Shown piece by piece: positions 53,453-63,599 of a DNA stretch of 64,000 bases. The translations under genes and the position numbers were made by a program. Each line of letters begins with the position of its first letter. The first letter of the stretch is position 1. This DNA comes from Lithodes maja (Eukaryota > Arthropoda > Malacostraca > Decapoda > Lithodidae): contig JBAKBP010001425.1 in the NCBI GenBank assembly GCA_037953745.1, positions 1 through 64,000 of the forward strand, read 5' to 3'. The notes under the pieces were generated by a model that saw only the letters and a program-made list of their open reading frames with translations, was not told where the DNA came from and searched no databases.

Positions 53453-54400
53453 TTAATCAAGAGCGACTGGCAGGTAACGTGTTACGAAAGTATGATTGGA
53501 CGCCCATAATTGAGTATTAGTAATGTCTTCTATCGAAAAGTTTTGTAAGAAACTAAGAGAGACTGCCCATTTCCTGATGTGAGCCCTGCCCACCACGCCG
53601 GGGTTACTTTCTTTAATGACGTCGACTAACAGAGAAGCTAACTTTCTTCTCGTAACACGATTACCTGCCTGGTTCACCCATAGAGCACCTGATTGGTGAG
53701 GAGGCGCAGCCCTCATAAACTTAGTTAAGGCCTGTACTGGGCATAAAATATGATGAGAGTGTCCGCGTTTCAATGCCGGAACAGAAAATTCAGAAAACAC
53801 ATGATCAGAATGCTAATTTTTTGCTATGAATGTGGGAGACGGCGCGATTTGCACATGATCGTGCAGTCACCCAAACCTAAGGCAATTAGGTGTGTTGCTC
53901 ATCGCCGCCAGCTCAGACACCCTATTCCCCGTGGCAAGAGCCATCAGGAAAACAGCCTCCTTTAAGAGTGAATCAAAATCCGGCGAGTTATTGTATTTAC
54001 GCGATTGAAGCAATGATAAGGCTTTATCTAGTGACCAGGTGGGCATGAGCTGACGCGGTGGTGGGCGCAGCTTGAAACACGCCCTCATAAACCCTTTCTC
54101 TTCCGCCTGCGGTATGGAAAGACCTGTGAGATCAAAGAAGGGAGTTCTGATGGCTGATAAATGATTTTTTAATGTGACTACTGAAAAACGTTTTTGCTCA
54201 AATAGATAATCTAAGTACTGTACAGTACTGTATTTGAAAATCAAGGCTCCTGAGGCATCCGTTTGCCCTGACTCTACAATCCAGGTTGTAAAAGTTTTCC
54301 AATGTGATTGATATTGTCTCATGGTAGACATGGTATATTGAGCTGCATTTTGTTACCACCACTGATAAGCCATTGGGCTTTTGGCAGAAAATGCCAAAAA
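53453..54400 (-). pseudogene. Tyrosine recombinase of the DIRS-type element
   Basis: One reading frame with in-frame stops: TAA upstream at about 54352, TGA at 53867-53869 and TAG near 53811. It contains an N-terminal helical domain (YQSHWKTFTTWIVESG, LDYLFEQKRFSVVTLKNHLSAIRTPF). The catalytic part has ALATGNRVSEL (first Arg), RAHIRKWAVSLSF, and a terminal THTFVTRYL-like block (written ASNHTFVTRYL) with the Tyr. In family members the His and second Arg are two residues apart (HxxR). Here they read H-I-R, one residue short, suggesting a codon loss at the active site. Confidence 0.82.
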
Positions 54401-54702
54401 TTATCAGTGATATCCGAGACATGTTTACATAGAGTGTTCTCATCGTCCAGCATATTACTGCTTCATATTCATCAGCCAACTTAAAATAGCCCTATATAAT
54501 ATTTAATTATCACTAGAACAATACACTATACCATGTAGGAAGTCTTCTGGGGAAATAGGGCAAATTTAGACAAAAATGCAAGATAAACTAAATCACAAAT
54601 GTATGCTAGAATAGCATTGACAAATCGCTAGATAGTCACCAGACACTAAAAACTTGTATGTCACTAGAAAACATATGTTGAAGTATCTAGAATAATCTTT
54701 AA

Positions 54703-55602
54703 CCCGTCGAGCCCCGGCTAGTTATTAACACCTTACGAGCGGCCTATGCGGTTTATTTATATGTACCGCCCAGCGGGGTGTTTTTAGCCAAAATAGGGCT
54801 GTTTACGTGATCATTTTCATGCCTAAATAAGACCCAGAACGTAAAACAAGTATCTATCCCTGAAAGGGCATAAACAGAGCTTTCGAATGACACCATAACG
54901 ATCCTTTTATGATGGCTAGTTTTCTTGCAAAAACCGTGCAACGCGAGTGCAAAAAGCATGTAATTAGGCAATTTCCCCATACAATTCCGTATATAGCGAG
55001 TGAGAGAGGGAGGGAGGAGGTGGGATTCGTGTCAGTAGGTTCGCCGCGGTGGTCGGGAGCAGTCATACGCTCGCTACTCTCCTGCCACCACTTGTCTCTC
55101 TCTCTCAGCAACATTACGTGCTGAAATTGCCACACGATATATGTCGAGCGCCGCCACATAGTCCAGCTTTATTTAACTCGACTTATGTTGCGCGCCGCTA
55201 ATTAAGGGTTAATAAATGTACCACCAGAACCTGGCAGGTTTTGAAAAAAGTTTTTTTTCCAGAAACAATAGCGAATGGGTTAGGAATGAAGGAAAAAGCT
55301 CAAAAAATGGTCCTACAGAGCCCCCGAAAACGGATTTTACAAGAGTAAAAAATTGAAGGCAATTTCCCCATAAAAACATGTTTTTGCGCGCTCACGCACA
55401 CGCGGTTGGACTTTGAGAGTTTTCAACCATCGGCATGGGTGCGTGGGATACTTACACAGTTCCCATACAAATCTGAGCCCTCTAGGTAGAGCCACTCTGA
55501 GCCTGACGACTGAGCTAAAAGGGTGACTCGTCAGACGAGTCGCTGGGGTTTAGCGTTACATACATAGGTGACTCGTCAGACGCGTCGCTGGGGCTGGCCG
55601 GG
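54703..55602. mobile_element. TTAA-flanked MITE (piggyBac-like ends)
   Basis: 900 bp bordered by TTAA (54699-54702 and 55603-55606). Ends are CCCGTCGAGCCCCGGC and, inverted, CCCGGCCAGCCCCAGC. The right subterminal part has two copies of GGTGACTCGTCAGACG (A or C) GTCGCTGGGG, at about 55523 and 55567; each contains a near-perfect palindrome around GACTCGTCAGACGAGTC. A TTAAGGGTTAA at about 55202 may mark an inner boundary. No coding capacity. Confidence 0.7.
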
Positions 55603-55606
55603 TTAA

Positions 55607-55928
55607 CAATCAAACATCTCTCCAATTCCTTAAAATAGGGAAACTAACTTCGCTAGAATTCATCACATCTTGACGTCGCTAGATGGAAGTGATTCGCTGG
55701 ATCTAGCGGTAGCAGCTACATTGGCAACATCGTACCAAGAACCTTCATTCCGTTATAATGATCAAGGTCAGATTTCGAAACTATTACAATTATTTCAAAG
55801 TTCAGAGATCATCAGATCGGTTTGGAAGTCGATGTACACAATTTCAGTTCCATTAGTTTAAGAAACATTCACATAATATGCTACTTAGAGGGTGTAATAA
55901 AGAAGCATTCCTCTCCTGGCATCGTATA
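55607..55928. other. Sequence between two transposons, no gene recognised
   Basis: Includes a 63-codon open frame with no similarity that I know. By position it would belong to the interior of the DIRS-type element, between RNase H and recombinase. Confidence 0.4.
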
Positions 55929-56125
55929 TTAACCCCTCCAACCCGGATGACCTCTTGTACGCCCATAATAAACTCGGCCCGCGCAACCCGGATGGCCTCT
56001 TGTACGCCCCTTGCTTTCATGCTTGATTTTCGAAAGCCGCGCGTACATTTTGGTATCATGGGACGGTAGGTGGCGCCACCCGGCGTAAACTACGCCACAA
56101 CAACAGTATCTACCCCGACGCCATC

Positions 56126-58873
56126 ATGGACAGTACGCCAAATAGTGATTCCGCCGTGTCCGACAGCGGGCTTCCTACGACGCCCTTGCTAGTGCGTCGT
56201 GCCTTACCCCGACGCCATCGCCTAAATGTGTTATCTCCCGGAGGTATTGAGACGACTTTGAGACTTTATGAGAAAGCTGATGCCAAGCATAAGATTGATG
56301 AAGAAGTGAGTGACCACTCGAGTAATTATAAGTCGAGTGATTATGGCCATGAGAGTGATAAAGAACAATTCCTGGGATTTGCGAGAGAATTAGACAGTGA
56401 TGAGAGTGATGAAGGTAATGTACCAGTTGTTGAGGAAGCTGGTTTACCTAAAGACAGTGAACGTGAGAGAGTGAGTGAGTGGGAGAGTTCAAGGTCACTC
56501 ACCAAATTTCGCATAAGTGACACGACTCCAAGCCCTTCCCCAGGTAAATCGCCTTTCAAGCTACATTTGTACAAGCGAAAAATACTTGAGAAGGCGGCCG
56601 CGGCAGCTAGGGAACAAGCAAAAATACTTGGTGAGGATGAGGCTGTGAGTGAGGGTCAGCGTGGTGACCCTTCTCGACCGCCATTGTCTCCCTTATCTAC
56701 CCACGCAACCCAAGATGACCCGGATGCCCCGCATTCTTCCCCACCACCCCCACCATTGCCAAGGGTTGAGGACCCCCCACTTTCGGCCTATTTGCCTCCT
56801 AGGTCCCCCGACAGGAGACATACTGCTGCCGAAAAGGGGAAAGGTAGAAAATATACTAAGAAAATGAAGAAAAGTAAGAGAGTTTTGTTCGAGGCTCCCG
56901 CGGCGGCGTCCACCCCGGCCGGCCCCAGCCATACGTCCCCGCAACTTTCCCCACGGTCCTCCCCACCTCTCCCGCCTTCAACATGTCTTCCTGCAGAAGT
57001 CTTTGAGCTCGCATCACCAATACCTGGGCCTAGTGAAAGTGAATCATTGCTTTCTGTCACTCGTCGCAGGCCAAGGAGCCCGGGACCTCGGGAGGACACA
57101 GCCTCACCTGCCACTCCTTCCCCACCTCGCCCACCCGCACGCCGCCCACGCATCACTGGTTCCCCGCCAGATTATGTGGGGGCCACTGATGATGAAGGGC
57201 ACCTCTCTGAAGACTCTGGCCATGATTACATAGGTCCACCGTCAGGGCAAGATGACCACTCTGACGATACATATATGGACATCGACGACCCTCGACCCAC
57301 CCGCTTGGCCCGGCGTCGTGCTGCCCGTGTTGCTGCCCGCCGCCCTGGCCGACGCCCTCGCCGCCCTAGGGCGCGCGCCTCCCGAGTTGGCCGTGGGCGT
57401 GCTGCGCCACCAGTTGGAGCTCCTCGTCGGCGTAGACAAGACCCATTCTACGTTTTTCAGTGGCAAGACATAGTTGATGGGGATGTATACAACCCTGATG
57501 TGCCAGCTTTTGATGAGGCACTGGAGGGTTCAGGCATTACCCCCAATTTTCCTGCAGGCCCCAATGCTCCACCACACGAACTATTTGAGGCATTCTTTGA
57601 TGAGGAGGTGGTAGGCTATGTTGTCAAAGAGACAAACAAGCAGCACCAATTCCAGGTACACTTTTTGGGCAAGGTGACCAAGGGCCATATGAGGAAGTGG
57701 ACCCCACTGACTCATAAAGAATTCATGGTGTTCCTGGCACTCACCATGCTAATGCCTCATGTCAAGAAGCATAGGTTGCCTGACTATTGGATCACCAATG
57801 ATCTGATTTCCACCCCTGCCTTCGGGAAATATATGGCTCGCGACCGGTACCTTGATATCCTCGCAGCGCTCCATCTTGTCACCAACACCGACGTCCACCG
57901 CCCAGACAAGCTGTGTCTGTCGACGTCCACAAATTCTTTGTGCTGTGCGACTGCCAAACTGGCTATGTCCTGGACTTCCTGGTCTACAGCGGGAAGGAAG
58001 GGGACGTGCTTGTGGACCCCCTCATTGGCTTTGGCGGAGCAGTGGTGCAAGCCATGATGGACCGCTACTTCCATAAAAATCACGTCCTCTACACGGACAA
58101 CTATTACACGTCCCCCACTCTCTCACAGTACCTGCATGAGCGCAAGACGGGGACTGTTGGCATAGTACGAGGGAAAAGGAAGGGCATGCCACCTTTCCCT
58201 CCAAAGACCAAAAAAGGTGATGTCTTCAAGAAGAAGTCGGGGGCCCATTCTGGCTATCCACTGGCACGACCAGCGGAAGGTCAACCTCCTGACCACCATC
58301 CACAAGGGGGAAATGGTGGAGACTGGCAAGGTGGATCGCCGCACCCAGGCCAGGGTGACCAAGCCCGATGCTGTCCTGGACTACAACATCAACATGAGGC
58401 TGGTGGACAAGTCCGACATGCAGATAGGCTTCATTGACTGCCTGCGTACCTCGTGCAGATGGTACAAAAAGTTCTTTCTGCATATGGTGGACATGTCAGT
58501 TCTGAATGCCTATAATATATACAGGCTTCGGAATGAGAACCCACCCCTGAAGTTCAATAGCCTGCGGAGGTTCCAAAAGCAGGTGTTGACGGAGCTCCTG
58601 GAGAAGTATGCTACGCCACAGAGGGCAGTGGCACATCCTGGGCCCGCCGTTCTCGACCGCTTGCAGGCTGGTCCATACATGCTTAGGCACAAGCTTGGTT
58701 TCCTGCCTCAGAATGCAGCAGGAAGAACACAGCAGAAGCGGTGCCATGTCTGCTACCACAGCAGGGTGAGGCCGCACCCAGGTAGAAAGTCAACCACGGA
58801 GTGTGTGGCGTGCAAGGTGGCACTCTGTGCTGTAGAGTGCTTCTCTGATTACCACTCCAAGCAGGAGTTCTAA
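56126..58873 (+). pseudogene. piggyBac transposase with long N-terminal extension, deleted and frameshifted
   Basis: The ATG at 56126 opens a frame to about 57905. The first 440 or so residues are acidic, Ser/Pro-rich and finally Arg-rich (RRRAARVAARRPGRRPRR), much longer than the usual N-terminal region of this family. The DDE_Tnp_1_7-type domain begins near FQWQDIVDG and includes VKETN, PDYWITNDLISTP and DRYLDILAALHLV. At about 57905-57930 the frame changes and roughly 50 residues expected in the family are missing, including the first catalytic Asp. The next segments keep LCDCQTGYVLDF, YTDNYYTSP (second Asp) and, after another frame change in a G run near 58240, RLVDKSDMQ (third Asp). A C-terminal Cys/His cluster (CHVCYHS ... 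CVACKVALCAVECFSDYH) follows. It cannot be active as read. Confidence 0.9.
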
Positions 58874-59143
58874 TAATCATACTGAAATTGCCAAATAAAA
58901 TGACAATATGTACACTATAATTATATATAGGCAAAAAGTGGAAGAAAACCAATGTATTATAATAAAAAAGTCAAGTATTATGAGAAAATTGATACAAATA
59001 CAATTCCACCATAATAATATGTGAAAGTGACACATATGTATATACCAAGTGACATTCATATGATTAGAACCTATAGAAATATATAAATCAGTGAAAAAAG
59101 ACACAATAAATTGTATATAAAAAGTTTACAAATCATATAACTA
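58874..59143. other. 3' flank of the transposase gene, AT-rich
   Basis: AT-rich, non-coding, inside the piggyBac element. It shares AAGTGACA motifs with the tandem array that follows. Confidence 0.5.
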
Positions 59144-59830
59144 AGTGAAAGTGACACAAGACCTAAGATTTGATGGCCAAAGTATAATAAATACCTGTGA
59201 TAACGAATAATCAGTGCCTAATACAACAATAACCTACCTCAATTACTAATAAAATGTACGGTATCGAGTGAAAATGAGCATTATTAGTGACAGTGACACT
59301 CTCTAAAGCATATTTGTCAAAGTGAAAGTGACACAAGACCTAAGATTTGATGGCCAAAGTATAATAAACACCTGTGATAACGAATAATCAGTGCCTAATA
59401 CAACAATAACCTACCTCAATTACTAATAAAATGTACGGTATCGAGTGAAAATGAGCATTATCAGTGACAGTGACACTCTCTAAAGCATATTTGTCAAAGT
59501 GAAAGTGACACAAGACCTAAGATTTGATGGCCAAAGTATAATAAACACCTGTGATAACGAATAATCAGTGCCTAATACAACAATAACCTACCTCAATTAC
59601 TAATAAAATGTACGGTATCGAGTGAAAATGAGCATTATCAGTGACAGTGACACTCTCTAAAGCACATTTGTCAAAGTGAAAGTGACACAAGACCTAAGAT
59701 TTGATGGCCAAAGTATAATAAACACCTGTGATAACGAATAATCAGTGCCTAATACAACAATAACATACCTCAATTACTAATAAAATGTACGGTATCGAGT
59801 GAAAATTACCAATATCAGTGAAATTGATAC
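59144..59830. repeat. 177-bp tandem repeat, about 3.9 copies
   Basis: Units begin AGTGAAAGTGACACAAGACC at 59144 (first A), 59321, 59498 and 59675, exactly 177 bp apart and nearly identical. The fourth copy diverges after GTATCGAGTGAAAAT. The array sits between the transposase gene and the right terminus of the piggyBac element. Confidence 0.95.
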
Positions 59831-60245
59831 CCTAATAAACATATTTTATATAATTGGCCTCAAAATAACTAGAAAATATCAAATAAACATCACATTCTCA
59901 ATATCAAACACTAAAATCGTCTAAGGGAGATAAATACTTTGGCCCGGCGAGCGGCTAGGTGCGTCGTAGCCCTGGCCGGGCCGACGCTTTCGGACGCGGG
60001 AGGAATTTCCCGCATAAAAAAGCACTCGTCTTCCCGCGCTCACCATTATGCAACCAGAGGGGCTAGAGACCTCTACTCAACGCCATTCGACAGAGGAAGG
60101 TTTGTGGAACATTATTCTTTTTTATTCACAACATTACATGCCATATTCATTGATTTACAGAGTAGTTAACATAGGCCAAAGATCGTCAAAACCCCCGGTA
60201 CAGCAGCACAGTCGCGAGCTATAGCCCCCGGGGCTGGAGGGTTAA

Positions 60246-60258
60246 GCGAACGCAAGCT

Positions 60259-60302
<44 letters not shown>

Positions 60303-60879
60303 AGAAAGTCAACAAACGCTTCGTATATTTGGGTTTGGTGAACCTTTTGGGGTTCCTAGTTATACATTAGAACATTTATATTTTGCACACTCTTATAAGT
60401 ATAAACACTTACTTGTTAAAGAGGAAATACACAAAAGCCCAATTTCGAATGATCGTGAATATCTTTACTTTGGCGTATGTTTGGGCTAATTTAAGACTAC
60501 ATTTAGTTAGATAGAATTTTTTAACACTCGCCAATGGAATATGATGACTTGCTTACAGATATATACTTAAAGCCCGAATCGGCTTGACTTTAACCCAGTT
60601 GTTCACTTCCTCAAGCCTGTGGAGGAGCAGGGTTGAGTTGGCTTGATATTGGACACCCTTTTATGGCATTTGGGTGTGAAATACGACACCATTTCCAGTC
60701 TATCGGAGATAATGATGGTAAAGGAAAATGCGGCTTTGGTTCATAAGTTTATTTGTGACACTTTCCCCAAATTGAGCTAACCATTTTGCATTGTAAATGT
60801 CCAGAAGGCAAAACTGAGCGAGGTCCGAAGGTTGCCAATCGTCTGTAAGTAAAATGCGGAGACCGGGAACGTCACCGCA
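60246..60879. other. Non-coding stretch with a 42-base T run
   Basis: Begins just after the piggyBac element. The T run covers 60260-60301. The rest has no long open frame. By position it would be part of the DIRS-type element between RNase H and recombinase, but I cannot confirm that. Confidence 0.45.
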
Positions 60880-62366
60880 TCATTCTTGCAACTGATGGTA
60901 CCACGCCTGAGCCAGCCATAACGGCGTGATCATCGAGACTAAGCCCTGGTAACTTCTTAGTTTGTGAATTACCCCGCCGGGGTCACCCCCTGGCGAGTTA
61001 GGAAGAGAGGGAGTCTGTGATTCTCTTTGGATGCGAACAGATCCACTTGTGGACGGTAAGACCTCGCAATAATTCTGTCGAAGACGGGTTGTTTGATAGC
61101 CCATTCTACTAAGGTGCTCCGCCTCCGGGATACAGCGTCTGCCCAGACGTTCAACACGTCGGGGAGATATGCTGCATGTAGGTGAAGCCCCAGCGATTCT
61201 GCCAGGGCAAAGATCTCCCCGGCGTGTCGAACGTCTGGGCAGACGCTCTATCCCGGAGGCGGACACTTTGAGCAACTCTCGGGACCTCATCGAGCCTTGT
61301 TTCTGAATACAATGGACTGCGGTTAGGTTGTCCATACGGAACGCTATTGATTTTCCTTGTAACGACATGCCGTGATCTTGGAGGAAAAAGAGAGGAACTA
61401 AAAGCTCTTGCTTGTTGATGTGAAACTGATTGTCTTGGGTCCAAGTGCCCTGCCCTTGATGGCCTAGATTTGACTGATACCCCCAACCTAGTGCTCCTGA
61501 AGCGTCTGTGTCTACCCATACCGTAGGTGGGGGAGAAACTCATGTTGTTACAGAGTATAGTGTCTCGGGCTTGGCCCAGACCGATAGTAAGCTGTGGATT
61601 AATGGAGGAATTGGCCATAATTTCTTCTCCGGCGAGAGAGGAAAAACTTTGTTGCCTTCCAAGGCTAATCTTTTCACTTTCAACCGCCCCAACTTCACAG
61701 TTAATTGGATCCAGTTGAGAGAGCCGATCAGAGAATCCCACGTTTTCCTGGTCGTATTCAGACTGGAGAAAAAGAAACGGTTTCCGGCGAAATCTGTCGC
61801 GATTGTCCACACTCTGAGTAAGCGTCAGATTGGTGGTGTCCCAGACCAGCCCTATCCACTGAATATTCCTTGTGGGAACCAGGCGAGACTTCGCCAAGTT
61901 CTCCTTGAACCCTAGGTTTTGCACATGATTTAATACTTGGTTTGCATGAATGTGACATAACTCCGTTGACTCTGCCACCACTAGCCAGTCGTCTAGGTAC
62001 CAAAACACCCTTATGCCCTGGATCAACATTGGCAAAAGGGCTTGCCGGACTAATTTTGTGAAAAATCTCGGTGCCAGGTTTAACCCAAAAGGCATTTTTC
62101 GAAAGACATAAGTCTCTTGCCTGACCCTCAGAGCGAGGAATTTCTGGAACCTTTTGTTTATAGGGACATGCCAATAGGCGTCTTTGAGATCTATTGAGCA
62201 CATCCAACCTTGCGGCGGAAGAGTGAGCCTGATATGATTGACTGAAAGCATCCTGAAGGGTGAATTCTTGATAAAGGTGTTCAGATGCGAGAGATCCAAC
62301 ACTGGTCACATTTGCACACTGTCCCTTTTTGGCACTAAGAAAAGTCTGGAGGTGAATACTGAGCAA
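60880..62366 (-). pseudogene. RT and RNase H of the DIRS-type element, frameshifted
   Basis: From the right on the minus strand: LDLSHLNTFI, CSIDLKDAYWHVPI (first Asp), FRKMPFGLNLAPRFFTKLV, the catalytic VFWYLDDWLVV, and LGFKENLAKSRLVPTRNIQWIGL. These are typical DIRS-group RT blocks. The frame changes near 61800 and again near 61540. RNase H is recognisable from GKSIAFRMDNLTAVHCI (about 61330) and, in another frame, LNVWADAVSRR (about 61130), which is the usual end of that domain. A 51-bp inverted duplication (61119-61262) lies in the RNase H region. It is non-functional. Confidence 0.85.
61119..61262. repeat. Hairpin: 51-bp inverted duplication inside the RNase H region
   Basis: The arms 61119-61169 and 61212-61262 are inverted copies with three mismatches, around GTCTGCCCAGACGTTC. 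The loop is about 42 bp. The left arm, read on the minus strand, is the coding copy (LNVWADAVSRR). Confidence 0.85.
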
Positions 62367-62649
62367 GTTGGTTTTACTGGTGCAATGACCCTTTTGGAGA
62401 TCATTTCATGGACCAGGGCCTCCACCTCCTGTGACACATTGTTGCCTTAGAGCGCCTGACGCAGTCGAGGTCGCTGGAGCCACCGCCAGGTGATCCCTTT
62501 GCTCACAACTTTCCTGGCCCAAGTTTTCTTGGGCCAGGCCGAGCGGAATAACTGGAATGACCCAGTTTGCAAACTGGGCCTGTTCGGAGAAGCAACTCTC
62601 GAATCCGGCGCCTCTAAGCATTGCGCCGGGAAACTGAGAGTTTGGGTGG
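62367..62649 (-). pseudogene. Region between Gag and RT of the DIRS-type element
   Basis: No continuous frame. Short segments read as the lead-in to RT (KGQCANVTSV and similar), with stops. Probably a decayed part of the polyprotein. Confidence 0.5.
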
Positions 62650-63595
62650 CTATTTTTTTTGGAGGGGGAGGTGGGTTGGTATCAGATGGCTGGCTAGTTT
62701 TGGCTGACGTCTGCCCCTGATTTGACTTCTGGTGTGGCTTACCTCTATACCCTGAATATTTACCTTGTTTGGGTTTGGGCTGAGTACTTCCCTGCTGAGG
62801 AGGAGTTCTGGGATCTCGAGAGGACTGTTTAGCATGCGGTTGGTTACTGTAGGTTTACCTCCGCTCTTTGGTTTATGAAAAGGCTTCTTAAATGGTTCTC
62901 TCCTAGCTTGGGAGGTAATCTGCTTCCACCCATTGACCATATTAAAGACTACACTCCACGTTTCTGAGTTAAGAAGGGAGGCAGTGAGTACTGGCGAAAG
63001 AGTTACCCGGCGCCCAATGTCATCCGGTAACTTTTTTACTAGATGCACTCTTAGATCTTGGCGGGCTCGAACCGCTTCCATGATCGCTATTCTGATGTCT
63101 CCTAAGGTTTGAATAGAATTCTGCAATAAAATTCTGCGTGACAAGTCAGTGGCCTTCCTAACATTTGGGTCAGCAATGGCCGAGATAGTCCTGGTAAGAG
63201 AGACAGTAGCCTGGCGGTTAACTAAATACGGAGAGAACATTCGGTAGGCTTTGTTTCGTAATTTAAAATCCCTTTCCAAATGAGCTGCCGGAGGAGTGCA
63301 AAAGGGTTCATCTAGAGTATGGAGGGCTACTTTGGGTGCCGCTAAAAAGGCAAACAGATCCGGCGACACCCCGTCAGCCGTCTTTACAGGTAACGAGAAA
63401 TAATGATGAGATTCCTGTGGACCCTGATGAGAGGACTTAGACGTAATAGTTGATGCAAATACCTGAGCCTCTAATTCCCAATCTACCCAGGGACCCACCC
63501 CTATCCGCCCCATTTGCAGGACTGGCGTATGCGACTGATCCAGTACCGGAATTGTATCCAGTTCCGGCGTGAGATAATTCAAAGCCTTGACATCA
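62650..63595 (-). pseudogene. Gag-like ORF of the DIRS-type element (5' truncated)
   Basis: The open frame of about 310 residues contains DIRS Gag-like features: a helical body (DFKLRNKAYRMFSPYL, ATDLSRRILLQNSIQ) and a basic C-terminal part (RREPFKKPFHKPKSGGKP). The frame is still open at the right and meets a TTAA (63596-63599) where a MITE begins, so its N-terminus lies beyond the MITE or outside the window. I see no CCHC knuckle. The Gag call rests on position upstream of a DIRS-type RT. Confidence 0.65.
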
Positions 63596-63599
63596 TTAA

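Larger units (their letters stand above)
55933..60241 (+). mobile_element. piggyBac element with defective transposase
   Basis: 4.3 kb bordered by TTAA (55929-55932 and 60242-60245). The ends are CCCCTCCAACCCGG and, inverted, CCCTCCAGCCCCGG. Just inside the left end the AACCCGGATG and CTCTTGTACGCCC motifs are repeated (55940 and 55988 on). It contains a broken transposase gene and, before the right end, a four-copy 177-bp repeat. Its right part shares CTAGAGACCTCTACTCAACGCCATT-like text with the MITEs at 49469 and 63600. Confidence 0.9.
53453..63595 (-). mobile_element. DIRS-type retrotransposon, decayed and interrupted
   Basis: On the minus strand the order is Gag (63595-62650), RT and RNase H (62366-60880), and a tyrosine recombinase (54400-53453), which is the DIRS plan. 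The parts are in the same orientation and order. They are separated by a TTAA-flanked MITE (54703-55602) and a piggyBac element (55933-60241), and are truncated at the upstream edge by a further MITE (63600 on). That they are one original copy is an inference from order and orientation. Terminal repeats were not identified. Confidence 0.7.

Noticed and set aside
56341..57466. Short frames opposite and within the piggyBac N-terminal region
   Set aside because: Shadows of a GC-rich, repetitive coding sequence.
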